Source: Ardenticatenaceae bacterium
GTDB lineage: Bacteria > Chloroflexota > Anaerolineae > Promineifilales > Promineifilaceae
Assembly: GCA_011525915.1 (NCBI GenBank)
Contig: WYBM01000010.1
Location: 1 to 64,000, forward strand
DNA length: 64,000 nucleotides
Reading direction: 5' to 3'
Part shown: in pieces, positions 54,801 to 61,772 of the stretch
Position numbering within the stretch: the stretch's first letter is position 1
How the letters are laid out: every line of letters starts with the position of its first letter
Translations under genes and position numbers: made by a program
Notes under the pieces: model-generated
Told to the model about the DNA's origin: nothing
Database searches by the model: none
Seen by the model: only the letters and a program-made list of their open reading frames with translations

Positions 54801-56158
54801 GGCATGATGAAGATATCCATCTCACCGGCGCGCTGGAAGCCAACGGACTGGCTTATGACGTATGGGAAACTGGCTGGCGCGATGGCTACCGGCGCGGCTC
54901 GCCGCCCCAAGAGCTGCTGCTGCAATATGACTTTATCATCTGGTACACCGGGTATGATTGGTTTGCTCCCGTGCTGCCAGGAGAACTAGAAGATCTGACA
55001 ACTTACCTGGCCCAGGGAGGGCGGCTCTTCCTTACCAGCCAGGACTTTCTTTATTATCACCGCCATACCCCGCTGGCAAAGGAGTACCTGGGGGTGCTGG
55101 ATTTCCGCGAATCGGTAACGCCCACACAGGTATATGGTGGCAATCAGTTGGCGGTTGGCCCTGACCTGGCTGGGCCATTAAGGCTGGATCGCGGTCGTTA
55201 CCTGAATAATGGTGATGGGCTGATCCCTACCGCAACCAGCCAGCCCTTCTTCTGGCATGACAGCGGTATGCCGGCCGGTCTGGCGACAGCCGGCCAGACG
55301 TGGCGAGCCATTTTCTGGGGTATTCCCTTTGAATGGCTGCCCGATGATAAGGAAGCCGCAGTGATGAACCGCATCATGGGCTGGCTGGGCGATTTGGGAG
55401 AGTCGACATTTACCGTGGATGCCCGGGTAGACACGGCCGTGTCCACCCGCACTTACACCATCACCCTGCGTAACACGCCCACTGCCCTGGCCAACCAGGT
55501 ACAAATGGTTAACACGCTGCCCCCAGCACTCACCATCCTGCCCAACTCCATTACCGGCGGCGCGGTCTACGACTCTGCTACGCACCAACTTACCTGGAGC
55601 GGCACACTGCCTGGCGGGGGACAGCGCTTAATCACATACCAGACTATCCCCCAAATCCCGTTGGCACCCGGTACGGCCGTCACCAATCAGCTAACCATTC
55701 ACTACAACCGGCATAACCTACAGTTTGACCGTACGGCCGTTTATTGGGTTGACGCCCCTGACCTCTCTACCTCTACGTTTACAGCCATGCCAAACCAGCC
55801 CAACGGCGCCAGCCAGGTCATCTATTTGCTCACTCTGCGTAACAGCGGCCTGACAGCCGCTACCAACATCTCAGCTTACATGCGCCTGCCTGATGATCTC
55901 ACTATCCTGACAGGCACCTTGTTAACAACCGCAGGTGTTACCTGGCTGGAAGGCCGGCATGTATACTGGCAGGGTGATCTGGCACCCGGGCAATTTGCGA
56001 TGGTACGTATTGTCACTCGCCGCCAGGTTGAGCGCCGTGATCACTGGCTGCCGGCCTTGGCGGTTATTCGGGATGGTGTCACAGGTACGGTCCTTAAGGA
56101 ACAGTTATTGCATCTGCCGCCTTACAAACAGTACCTTCCCCTTACTATTCAAAAGTAA
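51845..56158 (+). CDS. Large secreted subtilisin-like protease (S8)
   Basis: A 1437-aa exported protein. The signal peptide covers residues 1-34. A probable I9-type propeptide spans about 40-165. The S8 domain at about 195-490 has the triad D216 (VAIMDSGVD), H262 (GHGTHVAG) and S426 (GTSMAAPH). Next come two carboxypeptidase-regulatory-like domains (about 500-560 and 575-640), then two related amidotransferase-fold segments (about 650-860 and 975-1160), which look like an internal duplication, with a DUF11-like part between them and two DUF11 repeats at 1190-1420. The C-terminus ends KQYLPLTIQK. The protease may process surface proteins or scavenge peptides. The promoter region is shared with the divergent glycan operon. 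Confidence 0.9.
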   Translation: MKQRLVGLLYSLIISLSLGLFLWRQIALPAALAQTIPLSPVPAEATSKIDALLEAKLATTAPGQPLRFIIEVQGQANLTELPENSSATARRAALVQLLQDTAVAAQSPLLPHLNALKQTNQIHTYRPLWIVNAIAATGTADAIHALAAQPEVAAIRPDAVVDYFQPPDPDNLYALLQEAEIAHEAARSWGIERIGAPQTWYGLGVDGQGVTVAIMDSGVDFQHPDLIDNYRGNLGNGNFAHDGHWYNAAYPTVTVPTDTLGHGTHVAGTAVGANGIGVAPGAQWIAVNIGREGGYIFVSDAHAGFEWLLAPGNNPALAPDIVNGSWGGEGAATEFVADMDALRLAGIIPVFATGNSGPFAQTVGYPASYTNTLSVGASDDLDEAAWFSSRGPSYFNDEIKPWIVAPGTRILSSLPGGRYGYYNGTSMAAPHTSGAIALLLSANPALGTQTAVMPLLANTAVPISTTHPNMESGWGRLDVYAAVQTQVATGRLAGTVFAGGTPLPHAVLTITTAVDGAMVFQSDETGAYEAHLLPGNYTVSASFFAHEPYQAGVTVQLNQTTSHAINLIPLPTGVIEGVVVEANSLQPLAGVHLQVQGTPVEAVTNANGRYTLGLPAGTYKLIARMDYFRLGRATVQPVMGQTTVQNFWLAPGPMTLLLDTGQWYYQSQAVYYQESLTALDYVYDTWTVRHPARDIPTDSVLANYDNVIWAAPKDSPGVLGMNNVITNYIGQGGNLFISGERVGQFDGYGFGTQLWWYRDLGANFLGQTYPTYTIHGADNSLFAGLSLTLNGGSSANNQTFPDVSEPRRGSLTEAPLYFADGYAAGLQSGRCWPGRIVYLGFGLEGVTEVGDRNALLGHSLEYFAAPPTAFGVHFTGYPIDDFALAGTHMVYTLTVQNLSETMTDTFSLTDVNTGWQTSLVTTTLTLGPCQSGRTVLHIDVPAEAPKDSFHTTQVTAVSGNNPAVYNYSLIRHKTPGQLLFVDDDRWHDEDIHLTGALEANGLAYDVWETGWRDGYRRGSPPQELLLQYDFIIWYTGYDWFAPVLPGELEDLTTYLAQGGRLFLTSQDFLYYHRHTPLAKEYLGVLDFRESVTPTQVYGGNQLAVGPDLAGPLRLDRGRYLNNGDGLIPTATSQPFFWHDSGMPAGLATAGQTWRAIFWGIPFEWLPDDKEAAVMNRIMGWLGDLGESTFTVDARVDTAVSTRTYTITLRNTPTALANQVQMVNTLPPALTILPNSITGGAVYDSATHQLTWSGTLPGGGQRLITYQTIPQIPLAPGTAVTNQLTIHYNRHNLQFDRTAVYWVDAPDLSTSTFTAMPNQPNGASQVIYLLTLRNSGLTAATNISAYMRLPDDLTILTGTLLTTAGVTWLEGRHVYWQGDLAPGQFAMVRIVTRRQVERRDHWLPALAVIRDGVTGTVLKEQLLHLPPYKQYLPLTIQK

Positions 56159-56159
56159 G

Positions 56160-56235
56160 CAATTCAGGTAAGATCAGACCATCATCACTCATTAAGGCGC
56201 TTCACTGAGCAGTGAACGGTGAACACTGACACTAG
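56160..56235. repeat. ACTGA-word region after the subtilase gene
   Basis: Contains CACTGAGCAGTGAACGGTG and GAACACTGACACTAGAGGAA, with partial inverted pairing of GTTCACTGCTC type. It starts right after the subtilase stop and runs to the response-regulator ribosome-binding site. Likely a degenerate member of the ACTGA family. Confidence 0.35.
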
Positions 56236-56244
56236 AGGAACTTC

Positions 56245-56637
56245 ATGCTGAATAGTGAAAAGCAACAGATTAAAATGACCTACGTAGAAGATGAACCCAG
56301 CATTGCGCAACTGCTGGTAAGCGGCTTAGGTTTATTTGGCATCATCGTTAGACCGGTGTATATGAGCGCAGAAGAACTGCTGGCACATATTGATGAGCCC
56401 GAATTTACGGCCGCAGATATCTTCTTCTTTGACATTCGCCTGCCCAAAATGACCGGCGTTGAATTAGCAGCTGAACTGCGAAAACGGGGTGAAACACGGC
56501 CGTTTGTCCTGGTAAGCGCCTGGCCTAAACCCCCAGACGGAACGCTCTCTAAACTGAAGGCCGCTTTTTTACCAAAACCGTTTGACTTTCCCGACGTGGT
56601 GGAAACGATCCAGCAATTAACCAATAACCATAGGTAA
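56245..56637 (+). CDS. Single-domain response regulator
   Basis: A 130-aa receiver (CheY-like) domain with no output domain. Acidic pocket YVEDEPS, phospho-acceptor Asp in FFFDIRLPKMTG, switch Ser in LVSAWP and Lys in LPKPFD. AGAGGA lies before the ATG. It might act with the hybrid kinase at 61773-64000 or with others; no kinase is adjacent. Its own ATG is 87 bases after the subtilase stop, so a link to that protease is only positional. Confidence 0.88.
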   Translation: MLNSEKQQIKMTYVEDEPSIAQLLVSGLGLFGIIVRPVYMSAEELLAHIDEPEFTAADIFFFDIRLPKMTGVELAAELRKRGETRPFVLVSAWPKPPDGTLSKLKAAFLPKPFDFPDVVETIQQLTNNHR

Positions 56638-56660
56638 CGAGCAAAAAACTCATCATGCTC

Positions 56661-57149
56661 TTACTCTGTTACATCAACTGCTTTTGCCCCGGTTACTTTC
56701 ACCAGATCAGCAACCTTTAACTTCACATCCAATCCCTTTTGACCGGCGCTTACGTAAATCATCTCATATCCCTGGGCAGAAGCATCCAGAAAAACCACAA
56801 ACCCCTTATTTAAAAGCGCCAATGCCGAAATCCCCCCTACCTGCAGCCCGGTCATAGCCTCGGCCTCTTTATGGGTAGCCATTTGCACCTTTTTAGTGCC
56901 AACTACTTTTGCCAGCTTTTTCAGGTCAAGCTGACGGTCGGCGGGAATGATGACCAGTATCGGTTTGGCTAACTTACCGGTTGGGCCCGGGGGCAATACC
57001 ACCAGCGTCTTAAACACCTGCGCGGAGGGCACACCTAAAACAGCAGCAATCTCTTCCGCATCCCGCATATCAGCTGGGTAGGGGGTGACTTCGTAAGGGA
57101 CCTTCTTGCCCTCTAACACTTTCATGGCCAAAGTCTTGGTATAACTCAT
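56661..57149 (-). CDS. ybaK: Cys-tRNA(Pro)/Cys-tRNA(Cys) deacylase, YbaK type
   Basis: Trans-editing factor that removes mis-attached amino acids (Cys from tRNA-Pro). 162 aa; typical YbaK pieces are YTKTLAMKVLEGKKVPYEV, VFKTLVVLPPG, the DLKKLAKVVGTKKVQMA segment with the conserved Lys, and GGISALALL. ATG 57149 has GGAGG eight bases upstream, while the frame runs open to 57164. Converges with the response-regulator gene. Confidence 0.92.
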   Translation of the reverse strand: MSYTKTLAMKVLEGKKVPYEVTPYPADMRDAEEIAAVLGVPSAQVFKTLVVLPPGPTGKLAKPILVIIPADRQLDLKKLAKVVGTKKVQMATHKEAEAMTGLQVGGISALALLNKGFVVFLDASAQGYEMIYVSAGQKGLDVKLKVADLVKVTGAKAVDVTE

Positions 57150-57343
57150 CAATAGATCCTCCAAGCATAAATCCTATGTCTGATTGAAAAAATTGTCGAA
57201 CCATAGCCACAAGTGAGCGACTATTCGCGTTATTCTTCGTAAATAATTTTACCGTTGTTAAGGCTGATGGATTAAAAGCCATTTTAGCAACACGAAACAA
57301 TCTTAAAATTCAGAACAGCGTCTGTTTGTTTAAGGAGAGAACG

Positions 57344-57598
57344 ATGAGTATCTGTGGATGGTTAATTTTAGGTGGTCTGGCTGGTTGGATTGCCAGCCTG
57401 CTCACCGGACGTAATGAGCGTATGGGATGCATTGCCAATATCATCGTGGGCATCATTGGGGCGATGATTGGCGGCTGGATCGTCGCCTTTTTCGGCGGCT
57501 CTGGCGTCAACGGGTTTAACTTTGGGAGCCTGCTGGTTTCAATTCTAGGGGCGGTGGTTTTACTGGGAATTGTGAACATTCTCTTTGGCCGGCGCTAA
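57344..57598 (+). CDS. GlsB/YeaQ/YmgE-family membrane protein
   Basis: An 84-aa three-helix protein with the Gly-rich pattern of transglycosylase-associated/GlsB proteins: ILGGLAGWIASLLTG, MGCIANIIVGIIGAMIGGWI, GSLLVSILGAVVLLGI. These respond to envelope stress in many bacteria; the mechanism is unknown. AAGGAGAGA precedes ATG 57344. A strong intrinsic terminator follows at 57638. Confidence 0.88.
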   Translation: MSICGWLILGGLAGWIASLLTGRNERMGCIANIIVGIIGAMIGGWIVAFFGGSGVNGFNFGSLLVSILGAVVLLGIVNILFGRR

Positions 57599-57637
57599 CG
57601 GCCGTTTTATAGTCACAACTTACCTGCCTGGTTAAAC

Positions 57638-57675
57638 AAAAGGAGCCTTCCTCTGAGGAGAAGGCTCCTTTTTAT
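57638..57675 (+). terminator. Intrinsic terminator of the GlsB-type gene
   Basis: AGGAGCCTTC pairs with GAAGGCTCCT (13 bp including flanking A/T) around CTCTGAGGA, followed by TTTTTATTT on the plus strand. A run of A on the other side would let it act on the minus strand as well. Confidence 0.85.
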
Positions 57676-57780
57676 TTAGATCAAAATGTAGGGTGGCTTC
57701 CACCCATATTATGCTAATCTATTGACTTTTCTGGTTGATTAAATTAATATTTAGATATATCTAATTATTAGGCGGCCATC

Positions 57781-58338
57781 ATGTTTCACATACTTCCCCA
57801 TGCTCCAAAACGTAAACCATTATTGGTTAATGAACTGTCATTAAACCAACTACTCATTGACGCGGTCATATACAACGCCGCTTTGGGGAGTTTGGTTGTG
57901 GGTACTTTGTACATCAATCCCGAAATATGGCTAAATGATTACCCGCCGGACATCAAAGAAAAGTATGGCCCCATGAGTCAACGGAGCAAACGGCATGCTG
58001 CACTGATGGTCATCCCTTTTTTCGGCATCATGCTTGGTGGGCTCATCTGGTCAAACCGGCGGCAAAAACGGCAAAACGGCGGCTGTCTGTCATTCAGAGC
58101 AGCTTTTACAAATGCCTACGCCCTGATCCTCTCTGGTTGGCTGTTTGACCTGACCATTCTAGATTGGCTCGTGTTTGTCCGCCACACGCCAGACTTTATG
58201 GTGCTGCCGGGCACGGAAGGCATGGCTGGCTACAACGATGCCGTCTTTCACCTGAAAGAGCACATCAAGGCACTGCCTATGCTGGCTGGCCTGGCCCTGA
58301 TCATCGCGATGCTGACGGTCTCACACGGGAAACATTGA
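57781..58338 (+). CDS. Hypothetical membrane protein coupled to the RPH-like enzyme
   Basis: A 185-aa protein with about four helices (residues 27-48, 74-93, 107-130 and 163-182) and a loop with NDYPPDIKEKYGPMSQRSKR. I do not recognise the family. Its stop is two bases before the ATG of the PEP-utiliser-type gene, so the two are made together. The region 57676-57780 is AT-rich (TTAATATTTAGATATATCTAATTATT), which suggests its promoter. A transporter or a membrane sensor for the partner enzyme's substrate is possible but unsupported. Confidence 0.6.
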   Translation: MFHILPHAPKRKPLLVNELSLNQLLIDAVIYNAALGSLVVGTLYINPEIWLNDYPPDIKEKYGPMSQRSKRHAALMVIPFFGIMLGGLIWSNRRQKRQNGGCLSFRAAFTNAYALILSGWLFDLTILDWLVFVRHTPDFMVLPGTEGMAGYNDAVFHLKEHIKALPMLAGLALIIAMLTVSHGKH

Positions 58339-58340
58339 CG

Positions 58341-60695
58341 ATGATTTATGACTTGGCCACATTACCGCCAGACAAAGCCACGGCCGTTGGCGGCAAAGGG
58401 CGGACATTGGCCAGCTTATACCAACGCGGCTATCCTGTGCCGGCAGGGTTTATTATTACATCTGAAGACTTCAGCGATAACTCGCTACGCGAAGAAGCCT
58501 GGCAGCGGGCAGTACACCACCTGAACGCTTTGCGCCAGGGCCGCGGCCGTACCGCCTTTGCCGTGCGTTCATCGGCCCTTGGTGAAGATTCGGCCCATAT
58601 CTCCTTTGCCGGGGCGTTTGAATCGGTGCTGGGGGCCACCAGCGACAACACCATTCTTGAGGCCATTCACACGGTTTATCGCTCGCGTGAGAATGAACGT
58701 GTGCAGGCCTATGCCCAGACACAGGGGCAAGACGGCCGTCACCAAATGGCCGTGATCGTGCAAAAGCTGGTACAGGCAGAGATGGCCGGCGTCTTGTTTA
58801 CGGTTGACCCGGTCACAGGCAGCCACATCAACATGATAGGCAACTTTGTTCACGGCCTGGGCGACCAACTGGTAGGCGGCGAAGTGACCCCAGATGGCTT
58901 TACCCTATCAAGACCAGGCGGGGCATATGTAGGCCCAGATGCCTTCAAAAACTACGGCCGCAAGCTCTTCAAACTAGCGCAAAAACTAGAAAATGAACTG
59001 GGCGAACCACAAGACATTGAATGGGCGGTGGCCGATGGCCGGTTATACCTGCTACAAACCCGACCCATCACCACTATGCACGCTTACCATCCGGCCACCG
59101 GCGTTTGGAATGACAGCCGGTGCGGCGATTACTTGTGGACCAACGCCAACTTTGGTGAAGCCGTGCCAGACGTCATGACACCGCTGACATGGTCACTGCT
59201 GCAACTATACGGCCAGGAAAGTTTCACCATCCCCCTCCCCGGCAACCATCCGCTGTTTGGCAACATCGGCGGCCGCTTTTATATGAATGCCACCCTGGCG
59301 GCTTCTATGTTCGCCGCGTTGGGTTACAGCCAGGCGCGCCTCCGGGCACAGATGCAAGAATTTTTTGGCCGCCTGCCCCCCGGCAGGCAGATACCCCTTA
59401 TTCCCTTTTCACGCTGGGCGGTGATCGGTGCCTTTCTAAAGGCAGCCCCGGCGACAATACGCCGGGTGCGGCGGAATCGCCAAAACCTGGTCGCCTTTAC
59501 CACGGCCGTGCCCGGCCAGGCTGCTCGTTTTCAGCAGCAAATTCGGGCAGCACAGACGCCTGCTGCACTGCTGGTAGTATGGGCCGAGCTGCTGCCTTAT
59601 TATCGGCAGGCGTGCCAGATGTTACATGCCGGCACGGGGTTGTTTGAAGATTTAGTACGGCCGCTGCGTCACAACCTGACAACATGGGTAGGCGAAGCTG
59701 AGGCTACCACGCTCCTCACCGGCTTTCACCAACAAGGAAACGCCCTGGCCAGCCTGGGGCCACTGCTTGGGCTGTGGCAGGTACAACAGGGGCAGATGAG
59801 CCATGAAGATTATCGGCAGCAATACGGCCATCGCGGCCCCCACGAGTTCGAACTATCTTGGCCCCGCCCCATGGAAGATCCCGAGTGGATCAACCAGCAA
59901 GCCGCTCACCTGGAGCATGCAGACGTGCCGGCACTGCTGGCCAAACAGGCGGCCGAAAAAGAGGCCGCCTGGGCCCGCTTCTGCCAGGCCCACCCGCGCC
60001 GAACCCAAAAGGTACAGGCGCGTCTGGAAAAGGTAACGGCCGTGGCCCAGGGGCGCGAGGCCATCCGTTCGGAAATTGTGCGGCTGGTGGCAGTAGTGCG
60101 CACTTATGCCCTGCAGGCGGGGCAGGTAACGGGATTGGGTGAGGATGTTTTTTTTCTGCGCCTGGAAGAGTTGGCTGATCGGCTGCGCGGGGATGACACG
60201 GCCGTAGCCCACATCCCTATTCGTAAGCAGGCACATAAACGCCTGATGGCACTGCCGCCATATCCGGCCATGATCAACGGCCGTTTTGACCCGTTCCAAT
60301 GGGCCCAAGCCCCTAACCGGCGACAGGACATATTTGATGCGCAGGCAGCGCAGACAGACCTTCCTGATCAGCCGCCAGGCCTCATCACCGGCTTCCCTGG
60401 GGCAGCCGGGGTCGTGACCGGCAAGGTGCGCCGCCTGGACTCACCTGAAGAGGGTCATTTACTGCAATCAGGTGAAATCCTGGTAACAGCCACAACCAAT
60501 GTTGGTTGGACACCCCTCTTTCCCAAAGCAGCGGCGATCATTACCGACGTGGGGGCACCCCTGTCCCATGCAGCGATCGTGGCCCGTGAACTGGGCATTC
60601 CGGCGGTAGTGGGCACAGGTAACGCCACCGTGTACCTGCAAACTGGTGACCAGGTACAGGTGAACGGCATCAAAGGAACTGTGGAAATTCGCTGA
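58341..60695 (+). CDS. Rifampin phosphotransferase-like PEP-utiliser enzyme
   Basis: A 784-aa protein with an N-terminal PPDK/PEP-synthase ATP-binding domain (about residues 10-290: GGKGRTLASLY, AVRSSALGEDSAHISFAG, VQKLVQAEMAGVLFTVDPVTG). A middle domain covers about 300-690 (NFGEAVPDVMTPLTWSLLQ). The C-terminal swivel domain (about 700-784) carries the phospho-His in GAPLSHAAIVARELG, His743. It has no PEP-binding TIM barrel, so it is not PEP synthase. This three-domain order is that of rifampin phosphotransferases (RPH). Its antibiotic target here is not proven; many RPH-like proteins in environmental bacteria are uncharacterised. ATG 58341 is used because the domain begins there. Confidence 0.82.
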   Translation: MIYDLATLPPDKATAVGGKGRTLASLYQRGYPVPAGFIITSEDFSDNSLREEAWQRAVHHLNALRQGRGRTAFAVRSSALGEDSAHISFAGAFESVLGATSDNTILEAIHTVYRSRENERVQAYAQTQGQDGRHQMAVIVQKLVQAEMAGVLFTVDPVTGSHINMIGNFVHGLGDQLVGGEVTPDGFTLSRPGGAYVGPDAFKNYGRKLFKLAQKLENELGEPQDIEWAVADGRLYLLQTRPITTMHAYHPATGVWNDSRCGDYLWTNANFGEAVPDVMTPLTWSLLQLYGQESFTIPLPGNHPLFGNIGGRFYMNATLAASMFAALGYSQARLRAQMQEFFGRLPPGRQIPLIPFSRWAVIGAFLKAAPATIRRVRRNRQNLVAFTTAVPGQAARFQQQIRAAQTPAALLVVWAELLPYYRQACQMLHAGTGLFEDLVRPLRHNLTTWVGEAEATTLLTGFHQQGNALASLGPLLGLWQVQQGQMSHEDYRQQYGHRGPHEFELSWPRPMEDPEWINQQAAHLEHADVPALLAKQAAEKEAAWARFCQAHPRRTQKVQARLEKVTAVAQGREAIRSEIVRLVAVVRTYALQAGQVTGLGEDVFFLRLEELADRLRGDDTAVAHIPIRKQAHKRLMALPPYPAMINGRFDPFQWAQAPNRRQDIFDAQAAQTDLPDQPPGLITGFPGAAGVVTGKVRRLDSPEEGHLLQSGEILVTATTNVGWTPLFPKAAAIITDVGAPLSHAAIVARELGIPAVVGTGNATVYLQTGDQVQVNGIKGTVEIR

Positions 60696-60791
60696 TAAAA
60701 ACCAGTAAAATCTTTGGTCACGACCTTTGTGCTTTTCCATTCTAACTTTTCGATTCGCCAGCGGCGCTGTTTTCTGGTAAATGTTGAGGGT

Positions 60792-61712
60792 ATGAGCATT
60801 ACAACCCTTAGTCTGAACTTATACCGGAAGACAGTTAAGCGCTTCCCCCCGGCCCATCGGGCCACCCATTGGATGATGAATCGCGGCGCTATTCCGCTGC
60901 TAGAAGCCACCTCTGGCTTCCATACCATGCCTGACGACCCATTCTGGTTCCGATTGGAGCTGCTGACAAAACAACACGAAAAAGAAACGGTGGCCCAACT
61001 GGACCGTTGGGTACAGCCGGGTATGACCATGCTGGATATAGGCGCACACGTTGGTTATTACACACGTCGTTATGCCCCGATTGTGGGCACTCACGGCCGT
61101 ATTTTTGCCTTTGAACCCCACCCGCGCACGTTTGCTATGCTGAGCCGGAATGTAAAAGCACTGGCACATGTGACGCCGATACAGGCCGCATTGGCGGAAA
61201 CAGAAGGCACGGCCGTGCTGCATGACTATCTCATCATGTCGGCCAGCGGCTCTTTACATTACGATGAAACGATGGTCGCCCTGCAACAAGCACACATGCG
61301 CACCGGCGACGTGGCCCCACGAATAGGGCAGGAGTTTACGCCCCAGACCTTTACTGTACGTACCGCTCCCGGTGATGACCTGCTGGCGACTTATGGCGTA
61401 AAGCAGGTAGATGTCATCAAGATGGATATAGAAGGTGCAGAGATCAGTGCCCTGCGCGGCCTGCGGCAACTCATCACCCATTCACCAGGTCTGAAGCTGG
61501 TGATGGAGTATAACCCGGCGGCGCTGACGGCCTTTGGCCATGCCCCAGAGAGCGCCCTGGCGGAAGTATTGGCCCTGGGCTTTCAGCGGGTAGAGGCCAT
61601 TGAAGTCGATGGTTCTTTGCGTGATCTGACGGGGGCCGACACGGCCGTGGCCGAGTTAACAGCCCAACTGATGGCCCACATGGGTGTGGTGAACCTGCTG
61701 TTTTCCCGGTAA
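60792..61712 (+). CDS. FkbM-family methyltransferase
   Basis: SAM-dependent O-methyltransferase of about 306 aa. SAM motifs: MLDIGAHVGYYTRRYAPIVG, FAFEPHPRTFAML, then VDVIKMDIEGAEISALRGL (the conserved FkbM acidic motif). Relatives methylate sugars, polyketides or lipids. The start is uncertain: ATG 60792 has GAGGG, but it is very close; the frame is open to TTG 60714. It is 97 bases after the RPH-like gene and may not be in its operon. It could methylate a glycan made by the earlier locus, though no data link them. Confidence 0.85.
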   Translation: MSITTLSLNLYRKTVKRFPPAHRATHWMMNRGAIPLLEATSGFHTMPDDPFWFRLELLTKQHEKETVAQLDRWVQPGMTMLDIGAHVGYYTRRYAPIVGTHGRIFAFEPHPRTFAMLSRNVKALAHVTPIQAALAETEGTAVLHDYLIMSASGSLHYDETMVALQQAHMRTGDVAPRIGQEFTPQTFTVRTAPGDDLLATYGVKQVDVIKMDIEGAEISALRGLRQLITHSPGLKLVMEYNPAALTAFGHAPESALAEVLALGFQRVEAIEVDGSLRDLTGADTAVAELTAQLMAHMGVVNLLFSR

Positions 61713-61772
61713 AGAAAGTGGTGATCGGTTTTTTTCGCCCCTCGTAACTTGCATGTTAAGGTGGTGTTTTGG

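Larger units (their letters stand above)
416..61648. repeat. Highly iterated palindromic octamer ACGGCCGT
   Basis: ACGGCCGT is spread over genes and spacers of both strands at about one copy per 0.54 kb (about 120 by hand count), against one or two expected by chance at this base composition. Flanking bases vary (A, C, G or T before it). In genes it is read as Thr-Ala-Val, x-Gly-Arg or Arg-Pro according to frame. It is not a mobile repeat, because the flanks share nothing. Confidence 0.85.

Noticed and set aside
58341..60695. Phosphoenolpyruvate synthase or PPDK
   Set aside because: The PEP-binding barrel with its Cys-containing loop is missing, and the swivel His domain is at the C-terminus rather than in the middle.
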